A stretch of 64,000 nucleotides of DNA from Candidatus Melainabacteria bacterium (GTDB taxonomy: Bacteria > Cyanobacteriota > Vampirovibrionia > Obscuribacterales > Obscuribacteraceae), in the NCBI GenBank assembly GCA_003963305.1, contig RXJR01000015.1, positions 62,001 to 126,000 of the forward strand, given 5' to 3'. The notes beneath the pieces were generated by a model. It did no database searches and was not told the DNA's origin. It saw nothing but the letters and a program-made list of their open reading frames with translations. Below, piece after piece: positions 7,258 through 16,057 of this stretch; within the stretch, counting starts at the first letter, position 1, and each line of letters opens with the position of its first letter. A program made the position numbers and the translations under genes.

Positions 7258-8752
7258 TACCGCTCTCCTTCATTTTTCCTGCCGGCAAAGTGAAAAGAAA
7301 TATGCACCCCTGCCCGACTTCTGATTCCACCCAAATTTTTCCGCCATGCGAATTGACAATTTTTTTGCAAATCGCTAAACCCATTCCCGTTCCTGAATAT
7401 TTCGTTTTGCCATGAAGACGGGCAAACATGTCAAAAATTTTGTCAGCGTATTTAGGATCGATGCCGATACCATTGTCACGTATGGAAAACAGCCACTCAT
7501 TAACACTCTTCTCTGCAGTGATGAAAATCTGAGGCGCCGCTTTGTCCCTGTATTTCAGGGCGTTACTGATGATATTTTGAAACAGCTGAATCAACTGCGC
7601 GCGCTCAACAGCTACAGTTGGAAGATTGTCCACCTCTAATTTAGCGTGACACTCTTTTATCGTCGCGTCAAGATTATCGAGAACCTCTTCAATAATTGCA
7701 TTGCAGTCAGTTTCAATATCTTCTACCGTTTCATCTCTGGTAGCGATGTTCGAATGCACCAAAACGGACTGAATCAACTGCTGCATTCGTTGCGTGCCAT
7801 CGAGAATATAGTCGATGAATTCAATCGAATCCTGATCCAATTTACCTTTCGTGCTCTCCTGCAATAGATTAGCGAAGCCTTGCACCGCTCTTAGTGGCTC
7901 CTGCAAATCATGAGAGGCAATCTTGGCGAATTGTCTCAGCTCTTCGTTCGAATGCGTTAATTCAGCAGTTCGCTCTTGCACACGGCGTTCAAGCTCTTCA
8001 GCAACGTGCTTTCTTTCAGTAATGTCGCGGGCGAATGCACAATACATATAGCTGTCATCTTCGTAGATTCGGAAAACAACGATTTCGATTGGAAATTCAT
8101 GACCATCTCTGTGCTGAGCGATCAACTCGGTCGTGTAGCGCTGGATTTTGCCCTCACTGGCCTTGAAGAATTCGTCGACTTCGCGAGCATACTGCTTCCT
8201 CAGATGATGAGGCGCGATAATTGCCAGACTCCTGCCCAGCGCTTCAGTTCTCTTGATGCCGAAAGTCTTTTCCGCTTGATTATTCCAATCAGTAATGTTG
8301 AATTGATTGTCCATAGACGCGAACGCATCATATGAATGTTCCAGAATAATGCGCAAACGGCGTTCGCTTTTGCGTAGCGCCACTTCCACCTTATTTCGCT
8401 CGATGGCGTACTGCAAACAGCGATAGACCGAATCATCACCGGCAAGACCTTTGATTAGATAGTCCTGAGCGCCGTTCTTCAGCGCCTCAATGGCGATATC
8501 CTGATCATCTAAACCTGTAAAAACCACAGTTGGCACGCCTGAGGCAATTTGCCTGATTTTATAGAATGTCTCAATGCCGTTGCTGTCGGGCAACGACAGA
8601 TCGAGTAAGACGACGTCGATGGCATCCCGTCTCAAATAGCTCATCGCCTCATCCAGGGTGGAGGCACAATTAACGTCCAACCCCCGCCGCTGCAAGCTGA
8701 TGCGAGCAAAGGTCGACTGCGTCGGATTATCTTCGACGACCAGCACACGCAT
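7247..8752 (-). CDS. Receiver-PAS-histidine kinase (phytochrome-type HisKA)
   Basis: 501 aa with the order receiver (1-118, Asp51), PAS (about 130-250, ending in ARDITERK), coiled coil, HisKA (SHDLQEPLR, His281) and HATPase (NIISNALKY, DNGIGID, GTGMGLAI). No membrane segment is present, so it is a cytoplasmic sensor whose input is a phosphorylated receiver plus PAS. The phospho-acceptor helix is of the Cph1/bacteriophytochrome sort, which agrees with the Rcp1-like receiver encoded immediately downstream. The start ATG has AGGAG at good spacing, and that site lies partly inside an inverted repeat. Confidence 0.88.
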   Translation of the reverse strand: MRVLVVEDNPTQSTFARISLQRRGLDVNCASTLDEAMSYLRRDAIDVVLLDLSLPDSNGIETFYKIRQIASGVPTVVFTGLDDQDIAIEALKNGAQDYLIKGLAGDDSVYRCLQYAIERNKVEVALRKSERRLRIILEHSYDAFASMDNQFNITDWNNQAEKTFGIKRTEALGRSLAIIAPHHLRKQYAREVDEFFKASEGKIQRYTTELIAQHRDGHEFPIEIVVFRIYEDDSYMYCAFARDITERKHVAEELERRVQERTAELTHSNEELRQFAKIASHDLQEPLRAVQGFANLLQESTKGKLDQDSIEFIDYILDGTQRMQQLIQSVLVHSNIATRDETVEDIETDCNAIIEEVLDNLDATIKECHAKLEVDNLPTVAVERAQLIQLFQNIISNALKYRDKAAPQIFITAEKSVNEWLFSIRDNGIGIDPKYADKIFDMFARLHGKTKYSGTGMGLAICKKIVNSHGGKIWVESEVGQGCIFLFTLPAGKMKESGNGK

Positions 8753-8763
8753 CAGTGCCCACT

Positions 8764-8845
8764 CCTGATTTCAGTCACAACGTAGCTCTGCATTTGGTTT
8801 TATGTCGTGAACTAAACAAAGAAGTTCCCGAAACCTGAAATCAGG
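8764..8845 (-). promoter_or_regulatory. 11-bp inverted repeat spanning the leader of the hybrid kinase
   Basis: CCTGATTTCAG at 8764-8774 is the exact reverse complement of CTGAAATCAGG at 8835-8845. On the minus strand the proximal arm includes the AGG of the AGGAG ribosome site 12-20 bases before the start codon. Pairing in the mRNA would bury that site. Each arm also has CTGA/TCAG ends, so two separate operator sites are equally possible. Confidence 0.4.
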
Positions 8846-8976
8846 GTAGCAGAGGGTTTGGCCCCGAATATTAAACGCACAGGTTAACGAGTAGTTTCAA
8901 TAGCTTAGAAGCAACGAGGTCGGTTAACTCTTCCGTGGTATGAAAACGGTAGACGAACCCCGAAGGGAGGTGTGAC

Positions 8977-10404
8977 ATGGCGCCACAGGATGAGCAGGGC
9001 AAGCCGGCAAAGAAGGATGCATCAGCCGTTCTTCACGACAATACGATTTCGCCCCGCGATAATCGAAAAGAGAGAGGAAAGGCACTGAGAGCTGCATTTC
9101 CGCACAAACTCCATGCGCCGTGGAATCCATCACCGACTCGCCGAGATCCAATCACAGTGCTGGAGGAATCGAATGTCGGGCGCATCCAGGAACTGGCGCC
9201 AGTGCGCTACGGACGCATGATGCAGTCGCCATTCACCTTCTACCGTGGCGCTTCAGCAATCATGGCTGAAGACCTTTCGATTACGCCCAATACAGGTATT
9301 CGAGTCCAGGCTTGCGGTGACTGTCATCTTCTCAACTTTGGTGCGTTTGCAACGCCGGAACGAAACATTGTTTTTGACATCAACGACTTCGACGAGACAC
9401 TTCCAGCGCCATGGGAGTGGGATTTGAAGCGGCTCGCCGTCAGTTTTGTGCTCACCGCTCAAGATAACAATCTCAGTCCCAAATATGGGGAGCAAGCCGC
9501 CCAAACAGTTGCCAGAGCGTATCGCGAGCGAATGGGCGAATTCGCGAAAATGAGCATCCTGGACATCTGGTATGCCGCAGTCGATTGGAACAGCGTTATC
9601 GAGCGCACCACAGACGTTGAGTTGCAGAAGCAGCACAAGAAGCAGCTGAAGAAAGCGATGAAGCGAACGATACAAGATTATTACTTTCCGAAAATGACGC
9701 AGCAGATAAATGGTGCGTACAAGCTGAAAGACACGCCGCCCATCGTCTATCACTTTCCTGAAGATGAGCAAGAAGCATGGCACGAACGCATTACAAAGGC
9801 ATTCGAAAAATATCAAACCACACTGCAAGAAGACCGGGCGCGCCTTTTCAATAGATACAGACTCTCAGACTTTGCTATTAAGGTAGTTGGTATCGGCAGC
9901 GTGGGCACGATGTGCGCCGTTGCAGTCATGCTCGCGCCTGATGATGAGCCGCTCTTGCTGCAACTCAAAGAAGCGCGTGCTTCGGTACTCGAGCCGTATG
10001 CAGGCAAAAGCGAGTTTGAAAATCACGGTCAACGTGTCGTAGCGGGGCAGAGAATTGTTCAATCGGCAAGTGATATCTTCCTTGGATGGACTTCAATTGA
10101 CGACGGCAGACACTTCTATATCAGGCAACTGCGAGACACGAAGGTCAAGCCGGAGCCGGAACTCTGGCAGGGACCACAGCTTCTCGAAATCGCAGAAACG
10201 CTCGGTTCCGTGCTGGCTCGCGCTCATGCCCGTTCAGGAGACGCCGCCTACATTCGCGGCTATCTAGGCAGCAGTCCCAGTTTTGACGAGGCTATCGCTG
10301 AGTTTTCACTGGCTTATGCAGACCAATGCGTAAAAGATCATGCGTTGCTGCTTGCGGCAATCGAGTCGGGTCGGATAAAGGCCGATCCCGATGCTGCGAA
10401 CTAG
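8977..10404 (+). CDS. DUF2252 family protein
   Basis: 475 aa from ATG 8977, preceded by GGGAGG. The family signatures are clear: SPFTFYRGASAIMAEDL, CGDCHLLNFGAF, then FDINDFDETLPAPWEWDLKR, plus a late FYIRQLRDTK. The DCHLxN and DINDFDE blocks resemble the catalytic loop and metal-binding region of aminoglycoside-phosphotransferase-like kinases, so a small-molecule kinase role is often suggested. The substrate is unknown. It is cytoplasmic with no signal peptide. It stands alone between a divergent sensor kinase and a convergent fabH. Confidence 0.9.
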   Translation: MAPQDEQGKPAKKDASAVLHDNTISPRDNRKERGKALRAAFPHKLHAPWNPSPTRRDPITVLEESNVGRIQELAPVRYGRMMQSPFTFYRGASAIMAEDLSITPNTGIRVQACGDCHLLNFGAFATPERNIVFDINDFDETLPAPWEWDLKRLAVSFVLTAQDNNLSPKYGEQAAQTVARAYRERMGEFAKMSILDIWYAAVDWNSVIERTTDVELQKQHKKQLKKAMKRTIQDYYFPKMTQQINGAYKLKDTPPIVYHFPEDEQEAWHERITKAFEKYQTTLQEDRARLFNRYRLSDFAIKVVGIGSVGTMCAVAVMLAPDDEPLLLQLKEARASVLEPYAGKSEFENHGQRVVAGQRIVQSASDIFLGWTSIDDGRHFYIRQLRDTKVKPEPELWQGPQLLEIAETLGSVLARAHARSGDAAYIRGYLGSSPSFDEAIAEFSLAYADQCVKDHALLLAAIESGRIKADPDAAN

Positions 10405-10419
10405 TGAGCGTTCGTTATT

Positions 10420-11412
10420 CTAGTAAGCCCAACGCAAAAGCGTCGCACCGGCGCTGAAACCAGCGCCCATAGATGCAAGTAGAACCAGGTCGCCTTTCTT
10501 GAGCATACCTTTCTCGAGGGCTGTGTGCATCGCCAGTGGTATCGTACCGGCTGTGGTATTTCCGTACTCGCCGATATTTACAACAACTTTATCCATGGTC
10601 ATGCCGAGGCGTTCCATGGCTGAAGTGATGATACGAAGATTGGCTTGATGCGGGATGAATACATCAACGTCTTTACCAGTCAAGCCATTGCGATCGAGTA
10701 CTCGAGTGCAAACCTCTGCCATCTTGCGCGTAGCGAATTTGAAAACAGCTGGTCCGTCTTGATGCACATAGTGCATGCGCTTATCGACAGTTTCATGTGA
10801 GGCAGGATAACGGCTACCGCCCGCGGGTAAGCAGAGCGAAACACCACCTGAACCATCAACTTCATGCACGAAGTCGATTAATCCAAACTCTTCCCCGGCT
10901 TCGCACGGCTGTATCAACGCCGCGCCACCACCGTCACCAAATATGATGCAAGTTTGCCTGTCTGTGTAGTCGATGATTGAAGACATCACATCAACGCCAA
11001 TCACCACAACATTTTTGTGAGCACCCGTCTGTACAAATTGAGCGCCAACTTGCAACGCATAGAGGAAGCCTGAGCAGGCTATCGAGACATCGAAGCCCCA
11101 GGCGTTCGTCGCACCGATGTTGTTCTGAACTAGACAGGCTGTGGCTGGCAACTGCATGTCCGGCGTTATCGTGGCGAGAATAATCAGGTCGATTTCCGTT
11201 GCCTTGATTCCGGTTTTAGCCATGAGTTCTCTCACAGCTTCGGTGGCCAGGTCTGACGATGCCACTCCCTTGGCGGCTATGTGACGCTGATGAATACCTG
11301 TTCGCTCGACAATCCACTGGTCGGATGTCTCAACCATGCCTTCCAGGTCTTTATTGGAAAGAATGCCGGGCGGAACGCAGGCTCCAACCGCACTAATCTT
11401 AGGTATTGGCAC
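10420..11412 (-). CDS. fabH: 3-oxoacyl-ACP synthase III (FabH)
   Basis: 330 aa from GTG at 11412, with AGGAG eight bases upstream. A TTG/ATG-type extension of 11 residues upstream lacks a ribosome site and family support. The catalytic triad is visible: Cys113 in SIACSGF, His255 in IPHQANLR, Asn285 in GEYGNTTAG. FabH condenses acetyl-CoA (or a branched or short acyl-CoA) with malonyl-ACP to begin fatty-acid synthesis. No other fab genes flank it, so it may be one of several paralogues or be devoted to a special primer. Substrate preference cannot be read from the sequence. Confidence 0.93.
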   Translation of the reverse strand: MPIPKISAVGACVPPGILSNKDLEGMVETSDQWIVERTGIHQRHIAAKGVASSDLATEAVRELMAKTGIKATEIDLIILATITPDMQLPATACLVQNNIGATNAWGFDVSIACSGFLYALQVGAQFVQTGAHKNVVVIGVDVMSSIIDYTDRQTCIIFGDGGGAALIQPCEAGEEFGLIDFVHEVDGSGGVSLCLPAGGSRYPASHETVDKRMHYVHQDGPAVFKFATRKMAEVCTRVLDRNGLTGKDVDVFIPHQANLRIITSAMERLGMTMDKVVVNIGEYGNTTAGTIPLAMHTALEKGMLKKGDLVLLASMGAGFSAGATLLRWAY

Positions 11413-11604
11413 TAATAAGCTCCTGAGCGCTGCCAGCAGAGGCATGACAGCTTCTTTGCATTCCGGACATCATACGATACACGATCTATCGCGTCACTCT
11501 CAACATACGTGACGTTTCTTAGTCACCAGGATCACCACAGAAACGGCGCTTTCCGCGTCTAGTCAAGCGACGATTCGATAAAATCGTTGTCATGCCAGAT
11601 TCTG

Positions 11605-12606
11605 CTAATCCCACCAGAAGTGCCAGACTCGACCATTGAGCAGCTCGGCAGCCAGGCTGGACACATTTCCAGCCCCTTGATCGACGGAGTCCGGGCAATA
11701 GACAAAGTGTTCACGAGCTATTTCGAGCGCCTCCTCGCGCGTTGATGGAGGTCTTTCTACGACCATCTCGATTGTTGCTCGCCCGATCGAAACAATCTCG
11801 GCGTCGTGCATTTTGAACCATCTTTTGAAAAATCCAACGTGCACCTGAGGCACGGGGCAATCGTTCCAGCCCCCGTACAAAAGCTTTGCCGGCACTTCCC
11901 ATGCATAATCAGCTCGAACAAGCAAAATGTAGACTGAGTCCAATTCACGGCTGCCCAATTCAGGGTCCCAAATCTGAAGCGACTGCAGGTTGTTATCAGG
12001 CATGACATCAAACGGCCATTCGCCCTCATCCTCATCAACGCCATCTCTTAATGCAGATTTGAGGTGCAACCATTTATCCATATTCATCTTTTCGCCGGCC
12101 GCGACCAGATCATCAAGAGAAGGCTTAACGGCACCGCTGCCGTCTAAATCAACAGGATCAGCCGAGCCTTCCAGCTCCTTCAAATCTCGAAAAAGAAGCG
12201 CGGCTCGGTCTCCTTCATCCAGCACCAGGTCGTTGCTGTTGTATGACTTCTTGCGCGGCGTCCAGACGTTCTTGCTCTGAGAAAATTCAAGATGACAAGA
12301 CAAATTTTCTACAATTCCATCCAGTTCGTCCTCATCCGCAGCAATGACCGGCCAGTAGCCGGTTTGTATTGAAATTCTGCGCAGCGTGCCCCAGATATTT
12401 TCAGCTTCGGAGCCCTTGACTGAAAGCGAATAAATCATGTCGACAAGTGGCCAATTCAGCCGACCAAGCGTGCTGACGTTGATGTTGGCAGCCTCGAGTT
12501 TGCCGCAAAGATCTTTGACGTGATTGTCCTTATCACTGGAAATAGCTTCAGGAGCGGGATTAAGCGTGCCTTCGCGCTCGCCGCAAACCCATTTACTGAC
12601 TTCCAT
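11605..12606 (-). CDS. DUF4253 domain protein
   Basis: 333 aa, with TAGGAG before the ATG. The C-terminal third shows the DUF4253 pattern: YGGWNDCPVPQVHVGFFKRW, AEIVSIGRATIEM, REEALEIAREHFVYCPD and WHFWWD at the very end. An earlier TGYWPVIAA also belongs to the domain, which is here spread over about 250 residues. No biochemical role is known for the family; it often appears near toxin/immunity or nucleic-acid genes. It follows the DUF5685 gene by 53 bases on the same strand and may share its transcript. Confidence 0.75.
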   Translation of the reverse strand: MEVSKWVCGEREGTLNPAPEAISSDKDNHVKDLCGKLEAANINVSTLGRLNWPLVDMIYSLSVKGSEAENIWGTLRRISIQTGYWPVIAADEDELDGIVENLSCHLEFSQSKNVWTPRKKSYNSNDLVLDEGDRAALLFRDLKELEGSADPVDLDGSGAVKPSLDDLVAAGEKMNMDKWLHLKSALRDGVDEDEGEWPFDVMPDNNLQSLQIWDPELGSRELDSVYILLVRADYAWEVPAKLLYGGWNDCPVPQVHVGFFKRWFKMHDAEIVSIGRATIEMVVERPPSTREEALEIAREHFVYCPDSVDQGAGNVSSLAAELLNGRVWHFWWD

Positions 12607-12659
12607 ATCCGACTCCTAAAAAATGGAAACTCAGATACTACGGGTTATGAACTTTGTTT

Positions 12660-14771
12660 TCAACAACTGCAGTCGCCACAGCCTGAGCAAGCGTCGAGCC
12701 CACCGGCGCAATCGCCGCAGCCACCGGCACAATCACCGCAGCCCGACGCACAATCACCGCATCCAGAGCAGACGTCGAGCCCCGCACCGCAATCGGCACA
12801 ACCTGAGCAACAATCTGCACCAGCGCAGGCGTCTCCACCAGTGGCACAGCAATCCAAGCCTGTGCAGCAACCGTTAGTACCCATACCGAGGCAGTCGCAA
12901 CAATCACCGGCACATTCTCCGGACTCGCAGGCATCAAAACAGCAATTGGCGCACATATTGAAGCTGCAATTCATCAGACATTGATTGCAGAAGAAGTCAT
13001 TCGGCGTCTGGCTGGCGCGATAATTCTCCGCTCTTCTGAATCTTCTTCTGGAATTGTTTTGTAGTGGTGGTGGCTCAGAATTTTCAACATGTGGATCTGG
13101 CGATGCTCCAGAGTCCGCCGATGCAGCTGGTTCCGAGTGGAGCGGTTCCGAGTGAAGCGGTTCCGAAGAATTGTGATACGACAAGGAAGAAATGAAGGGG
13201 GAGACAACGCCGTCTTGCGACGAACTAATCTCAGGAGATGATTTTTGTTCATCGACATCTAAGGGTTTAGTGTCAGAAACCTCAACCAACTCAGGAAGCG
13301 GCTCAGATATACGCTCGTCAGAGAATTTTCGAGGACGCCTGCCGCCCCATTTTTGTGGCTCGGCCTTCGCATGCTGATCAGATGGGACATCGCCACCGCC
13401 AGTACTACCACCTTCAGCACTGCCACCTTCGGCACTTCCATCATCGGCACTGCCACCAGATGAACTACTACCTTCGGCACTACCACCGCCGGAACTGCCG
13501 CTGCCCGAACCACTACCACTGCCGCTGCTCATTGCAAAAGCAAACTGAAGTTTTTGATTCGGAAAAGCCAAAAGTTCATTGACCAGAGCGCCCCAGGCAA
13601 TCAAATTGAAAGGAAGTCCGAAGATCTGGTCTCGATTCTTAACCAGCCGTGCATGATAAGGAAAAGCAAAAGCAATCAAGAAAACAAAAGGCTTGATGAT
13701 GAAATCGAACCAGGAGCTTTGGTTGGAACAGGCATGTTCACAAATTGACACAGCAGCGCTATATCTCTGCGTCATGCTCAACCGCGCATTGGAGCATGAC
13801 CGAGCAGAATCTCGAACTGATGAAGAGCAAGAATGCACATGCGATGCGCAAGCCGATCTGACAAACTCGAGCCAGTCTGTTCCTAGTTTGTCAGAAATAT
13901 TCTGGCGCAATCTGGAGCGGAACTGCTGCAGCTGCTCAGGATCCAGAATCAACGCGGAAAGAGCATTCTCAATGGTCTTCGCCAATGACTGCACGTAAGG
14001 ATAAATATCCTGCTTACAGTGTTCGGGCAACACAGTTGCTTCAATGCTGTAGGCGACTGCGAATGGATTGAACTCACCGCGTCTTACGTCTCTGGCAAAA
14101 TCATCAAATGCATCAAGCACATAAACGAGTTTTCCAAAAGCATTGCCCAACTGATGCATCCGGCTGAGCACCATATTGTCGGAACAGCCAACAGCACGCG
14201 CACCACTTTCAAATACAATAGCGGTCATATGAGCAGTAGGATTTGCGCAATAATCGATCAACTGTCGAGGAAAGTGCGTTTCCATAAACTCTTCAGCGGA
14301 GAGTTCATGCTTTCCCTGCTCGTCAAACCACTTCCAGAGTTGATCGACAGGGAAACAGAGTTCTTCTAAAGCGTTCGAAGCTTGCTGAAATTTTTTCGAA
14401 AACAACTTCTGCGCAGTTTTCCAATGATTCTTTTCCGTATCAATCAGATGGTCAGCGATTTTAAGTTCGGTCAGCACCATCGTCACGTTAGCCGCAATCG
14501 AGAGAGGAAGCGGAATTGTGTTTTCATTGGCAGGCACAGCCAGGCAATTAAATGATTGGTATGCGCCGGCCCAGGATGAGATGTTTGCGGGTTGCGGAGA
14601 TATAGCAGACAACACTTCCGCAAGAAAAACGGCATCATTATTCAAAAGAAAGCGGGACGCTTGACCGAACAACGTACCCATCGTTTTGCACGTTCCGCAG
14701 TAATGCATCCGATATTCAAGTTTCTGTTCATCACTCTGCGAGCAAGAGCGATTTTTCATCACTCCGAACAT
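12660..14771 (-). CDS. DUF5685-like protein with a 31-cysteine C-terminal tail
   Basis: 703 aa. Residues 1 to about 290 look like DUF5685: an N-terminal MFGVMKN and CGTCKTMGTLFG, and later YVLDAFDDFARDVRRGEFNP, an acidic helix. A helical stretch near 345-385 precedes a low-complexity run (SGSGSGSGSS, then GGSAEGGSAEGG), then an acidic/proline linker with three SEP repeats. The last 111 residues hold 31 cysteines in CC, GCGDC and ADCC patterns. Such density suits metal binding or a disulfide-locked surface tail; which one is unknown. It is the third gene of an apparent operon with two membrane-anchored proteins. The ribosome site AAGGA is good. Confidence 0.65.
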   Translation of the reverse strand: MFGVMKNRSCSQSDEQKLEYRMHYCGTCKTMGTLFGQASRFLLNNDAVFLAEVLSAISPQPANISSWAGAYQSFNCLAVPANENTIPLPLSIAANVTMVLTELKIADHLIDTEKNHWKTAQKLFSKKFQQASNALEELCFPVDQLWKWFDEQGKHELSAEEFMETHFPRQLIDYCANPTAHMTAIVFESGARAVGCSDNMVLSRMHQLGNAFGKLVYVLDAFDDFARDVRRGEFNPFAVAYSIEATVLPEHCKQDIYPYVQSLAKTIENALSALILDPEQLQQFRSRLRQNISDKLGTDWLEFVRSACASHVHSCSSSVRDSARSCSNARLSMTQRYSAAVSICEHACSNQSSWFDFIIKPFVFLIAFAFPYHARLVKNRDQIFGLPFNLIAWGALVNELLAFPNQKLQFAFAMSSGSGSGSGSGSSGGGSAEGSSSSGGSADDGSAEGGSAEGGSTGGGDVPSDQHAKAEPQKWGGRRPRKFSDERISEPLPELVEVSDTKPLDVDEQKSSPEISSSQDGVVSPFISSLSYHNSSEPLHSEPLHSEPAASADSGASPDPHVENSEPPPLQNNSRRRFRRAENYRASQTPNDFFCNQCLMNCSFNMCANCCFDACESGECAGDCCDCLGMGTNGCCTGLDCCATGGDACAGADCCSGCADCGAGLDVCSGCGDCASGCGDCAGGCGDCAGGLDACSGCGDCSC

Positions 14772-14795
14772 AGGAATCCTTCCCGCTCACCGGTG

Positions 14796-15278
14796 CTATG
14801 TTTTTTCATGCGACGAAACGGATTTCCCGGTTGGTTTGTCCTTTGTACCAGCAGCACCGTGGTTCTGGTTTCCAGACTCGTGTGCAGGCGCAGCTTTACC
14901 CTTTGAGTTAGTCTTATTCTTTGTTCCAGCAGCCTTTGAGTCAGAGTTCGGCTTGCCGCTTCCTGCTTCCCCGCTCTTACTCTTCACTCCAGAATCCTTT
15001 GTACCTTTATTCACACCCGACTCAGACTTATCCTTCGATCCAGCCTCGCTTTTGTCCTTAGAGCCTTTGCCGGCACTGCTCTTAGTTTTATCCGTTGTTT
15101 CACTCTTGCCCTTCGAAATGACATCCGCTTTGACTTCCGGTTTGACATACTTGGGCAAACTCGGGTCGACAACCAGCACATGACGGCTATTCAAACCGAC
15201 CGCGTAGCCAATGAACAGTCCGTTCAAAGTAACGAGACAACAAATGAAATAGAACTTGATTCTTTTAACTGCGTCCAC
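14796..15278 (-). CDS. Single-TM protein with lysine/serine/glycine-rich tail
   Basis: 160 aa from GTG 15278, whose first base overlaps the stop of the preceding gene (TAGTG), so translation is coupled. One N-terminal TM helix (about residues 8-28, FYFICCLVTLNGLFIGYAVG) is followed by about 110 residues of repetitive low complexity with units like KDKSEAGSKDKSES. The tail is presumably disordered and extracytoplasmic, as in wall-penetrating or surface-tethering linkers. No catalytic motif is seen. It lies between a larger membrane-anchored protein and the cysteine-rich DUF5685 gene. Confidence 0.6.
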   Translation of the reverse strand: MDAVKRIKFYFICCLVTLNGLFIGYAVGLNSRHVLVVDPSLPKYVKPEVKADVISKGKSETTDKTKSSAGKGSKDKSEAGSKDKSESGVNKGTKDSGVKSKSGEAGSGKPNSDSKAAGTKNKTNSKGKAAPAHESGNQNHGAAGTKDKPTGKSVSSHEKT

Positions 15279-15928
15279 TAGTTACTCTTCGTGAATTTCA
15301 TTGTCTGGGTGTCGTTTTCAGTCTGAGCAGCATTGCGCTGATAACTCAGCACAACATCACCAGGTTTGTAATTCTCTTGAATAACAGGGCCAGAAACCAA
15401 ATTCAAAATCAACTTCTTCGAGTCATCACCCTTGTGTGCGTTGAACTTCTCTTCCAGTTCCTGCGCATTGAAAGTAATCGAGTTGTCGCCCTTCTTCAGC
15501 AAACGCGTGATATCAACAGCCTTGCCTGGAGCGAAAAAATTATCGACGTCTTGATCGTTGACTGTGACCTTGATCGAATAGCCGATGTAGTCTGAGCCGC
15601 TGGATGCAATCCAGAATTTTTTACCGTGCTTCTTCGTCGAAGATGATGCCGGTGTCGGAGTTACAGTCACAGTCTCTTCTGGTTGCTCATCAGTCTCTTC
15701 GGGTTTACCACCTCCAGATTTTGGAGCCACTGTATTTGGTGTTGCAGGAACTGCACCAGGCGTACCTGCACCTACTAATTGAACAGGCGCCATGCGCTGT
15801 ATCGTGCCGAACCAGTAACCGGCGCCGCCGCTGGCTCCCAACATCAACAGCAACAAGAGAAGATCGCCGATTGCTCTCATGATTCCGCTTCCAGCACTAG
15901 CAATCGCACTCTTCGGCTTCTGAGTCAT
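15278..15928 (-). CDS. Membrane-anchored hypothetical protein, 216 aa
   Basis: One TM helix (about residues 19-44, with LLLLLLMLGASGGAGYWFG) is followed by a Pro/Thr/Glu-rich linker (EETDEQPEETVTVTPTP) and a C-terminal domain of about 115 residues with beta-strand character (SGSDYIGYSIKVTVNDQDV, DNSITFNAQELEEKFN). The domain resembles carbohydrate- or matrix-binding beta folds in general style only. It is the first gene of the 15928-to-12660 group and its stop overlaps the next start. Confidence 0.6.
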   Translation of the reverse strand: MTQKPKSAIASAGSGIMRAIGDLLLLLLMLGASGGAGYWFGTIQRMAPVQLVGAGTPGAVPATPNTVAPKSGGGKPEETDEQPEETVTVTPTPASSSTKKHGKKFWIASSGSDYIGYSIKVTVNDQDVDNFFAPGKAVDITRLLKKGDNSITFNAQELEEKFNAHKGDDSKKLILNLVSGPVIQENYKPGDVVLSYQRNAAQTENDTQTMKFTKSN

Positions 15929-16003
15929 TTCAAATTTGCTCCGATATCTGGCATAGTCAGCATTATAGGTTTACCACCAGCCTTCCAATTCTAAGCTATG
16001 GCG

Positions 16004-16057
16004 CAGCGCCGTAAACCGTTGAAAACCCTGACGTAAAACTGCCGACCTACGGCGCTG
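16004..16057. repeat. 10-bp inverted repeat at the 3' end of the MFS gene
   Basis: CAGCGCCGTA (16004-16013) and TACGGCGCTG (16048-16057) are perfect complements separated by 34 bases. The right arm covers the last codons and stop of the MFS gene. There is no T-run, so it is not a standard terminator; it could protect the mRNA 3' end. Confidence 0.4.

Noticed and set aside
12520-12984. Pro/Gln/Ser-rich plus-strand frame (154 aa)
   Set aside because: It mirrors the cysteine-rich tail of the DUF5685 gene and crosses the start of the DUF4253 gene. The minus-strand genes have ribosome sites and recognisable domains.
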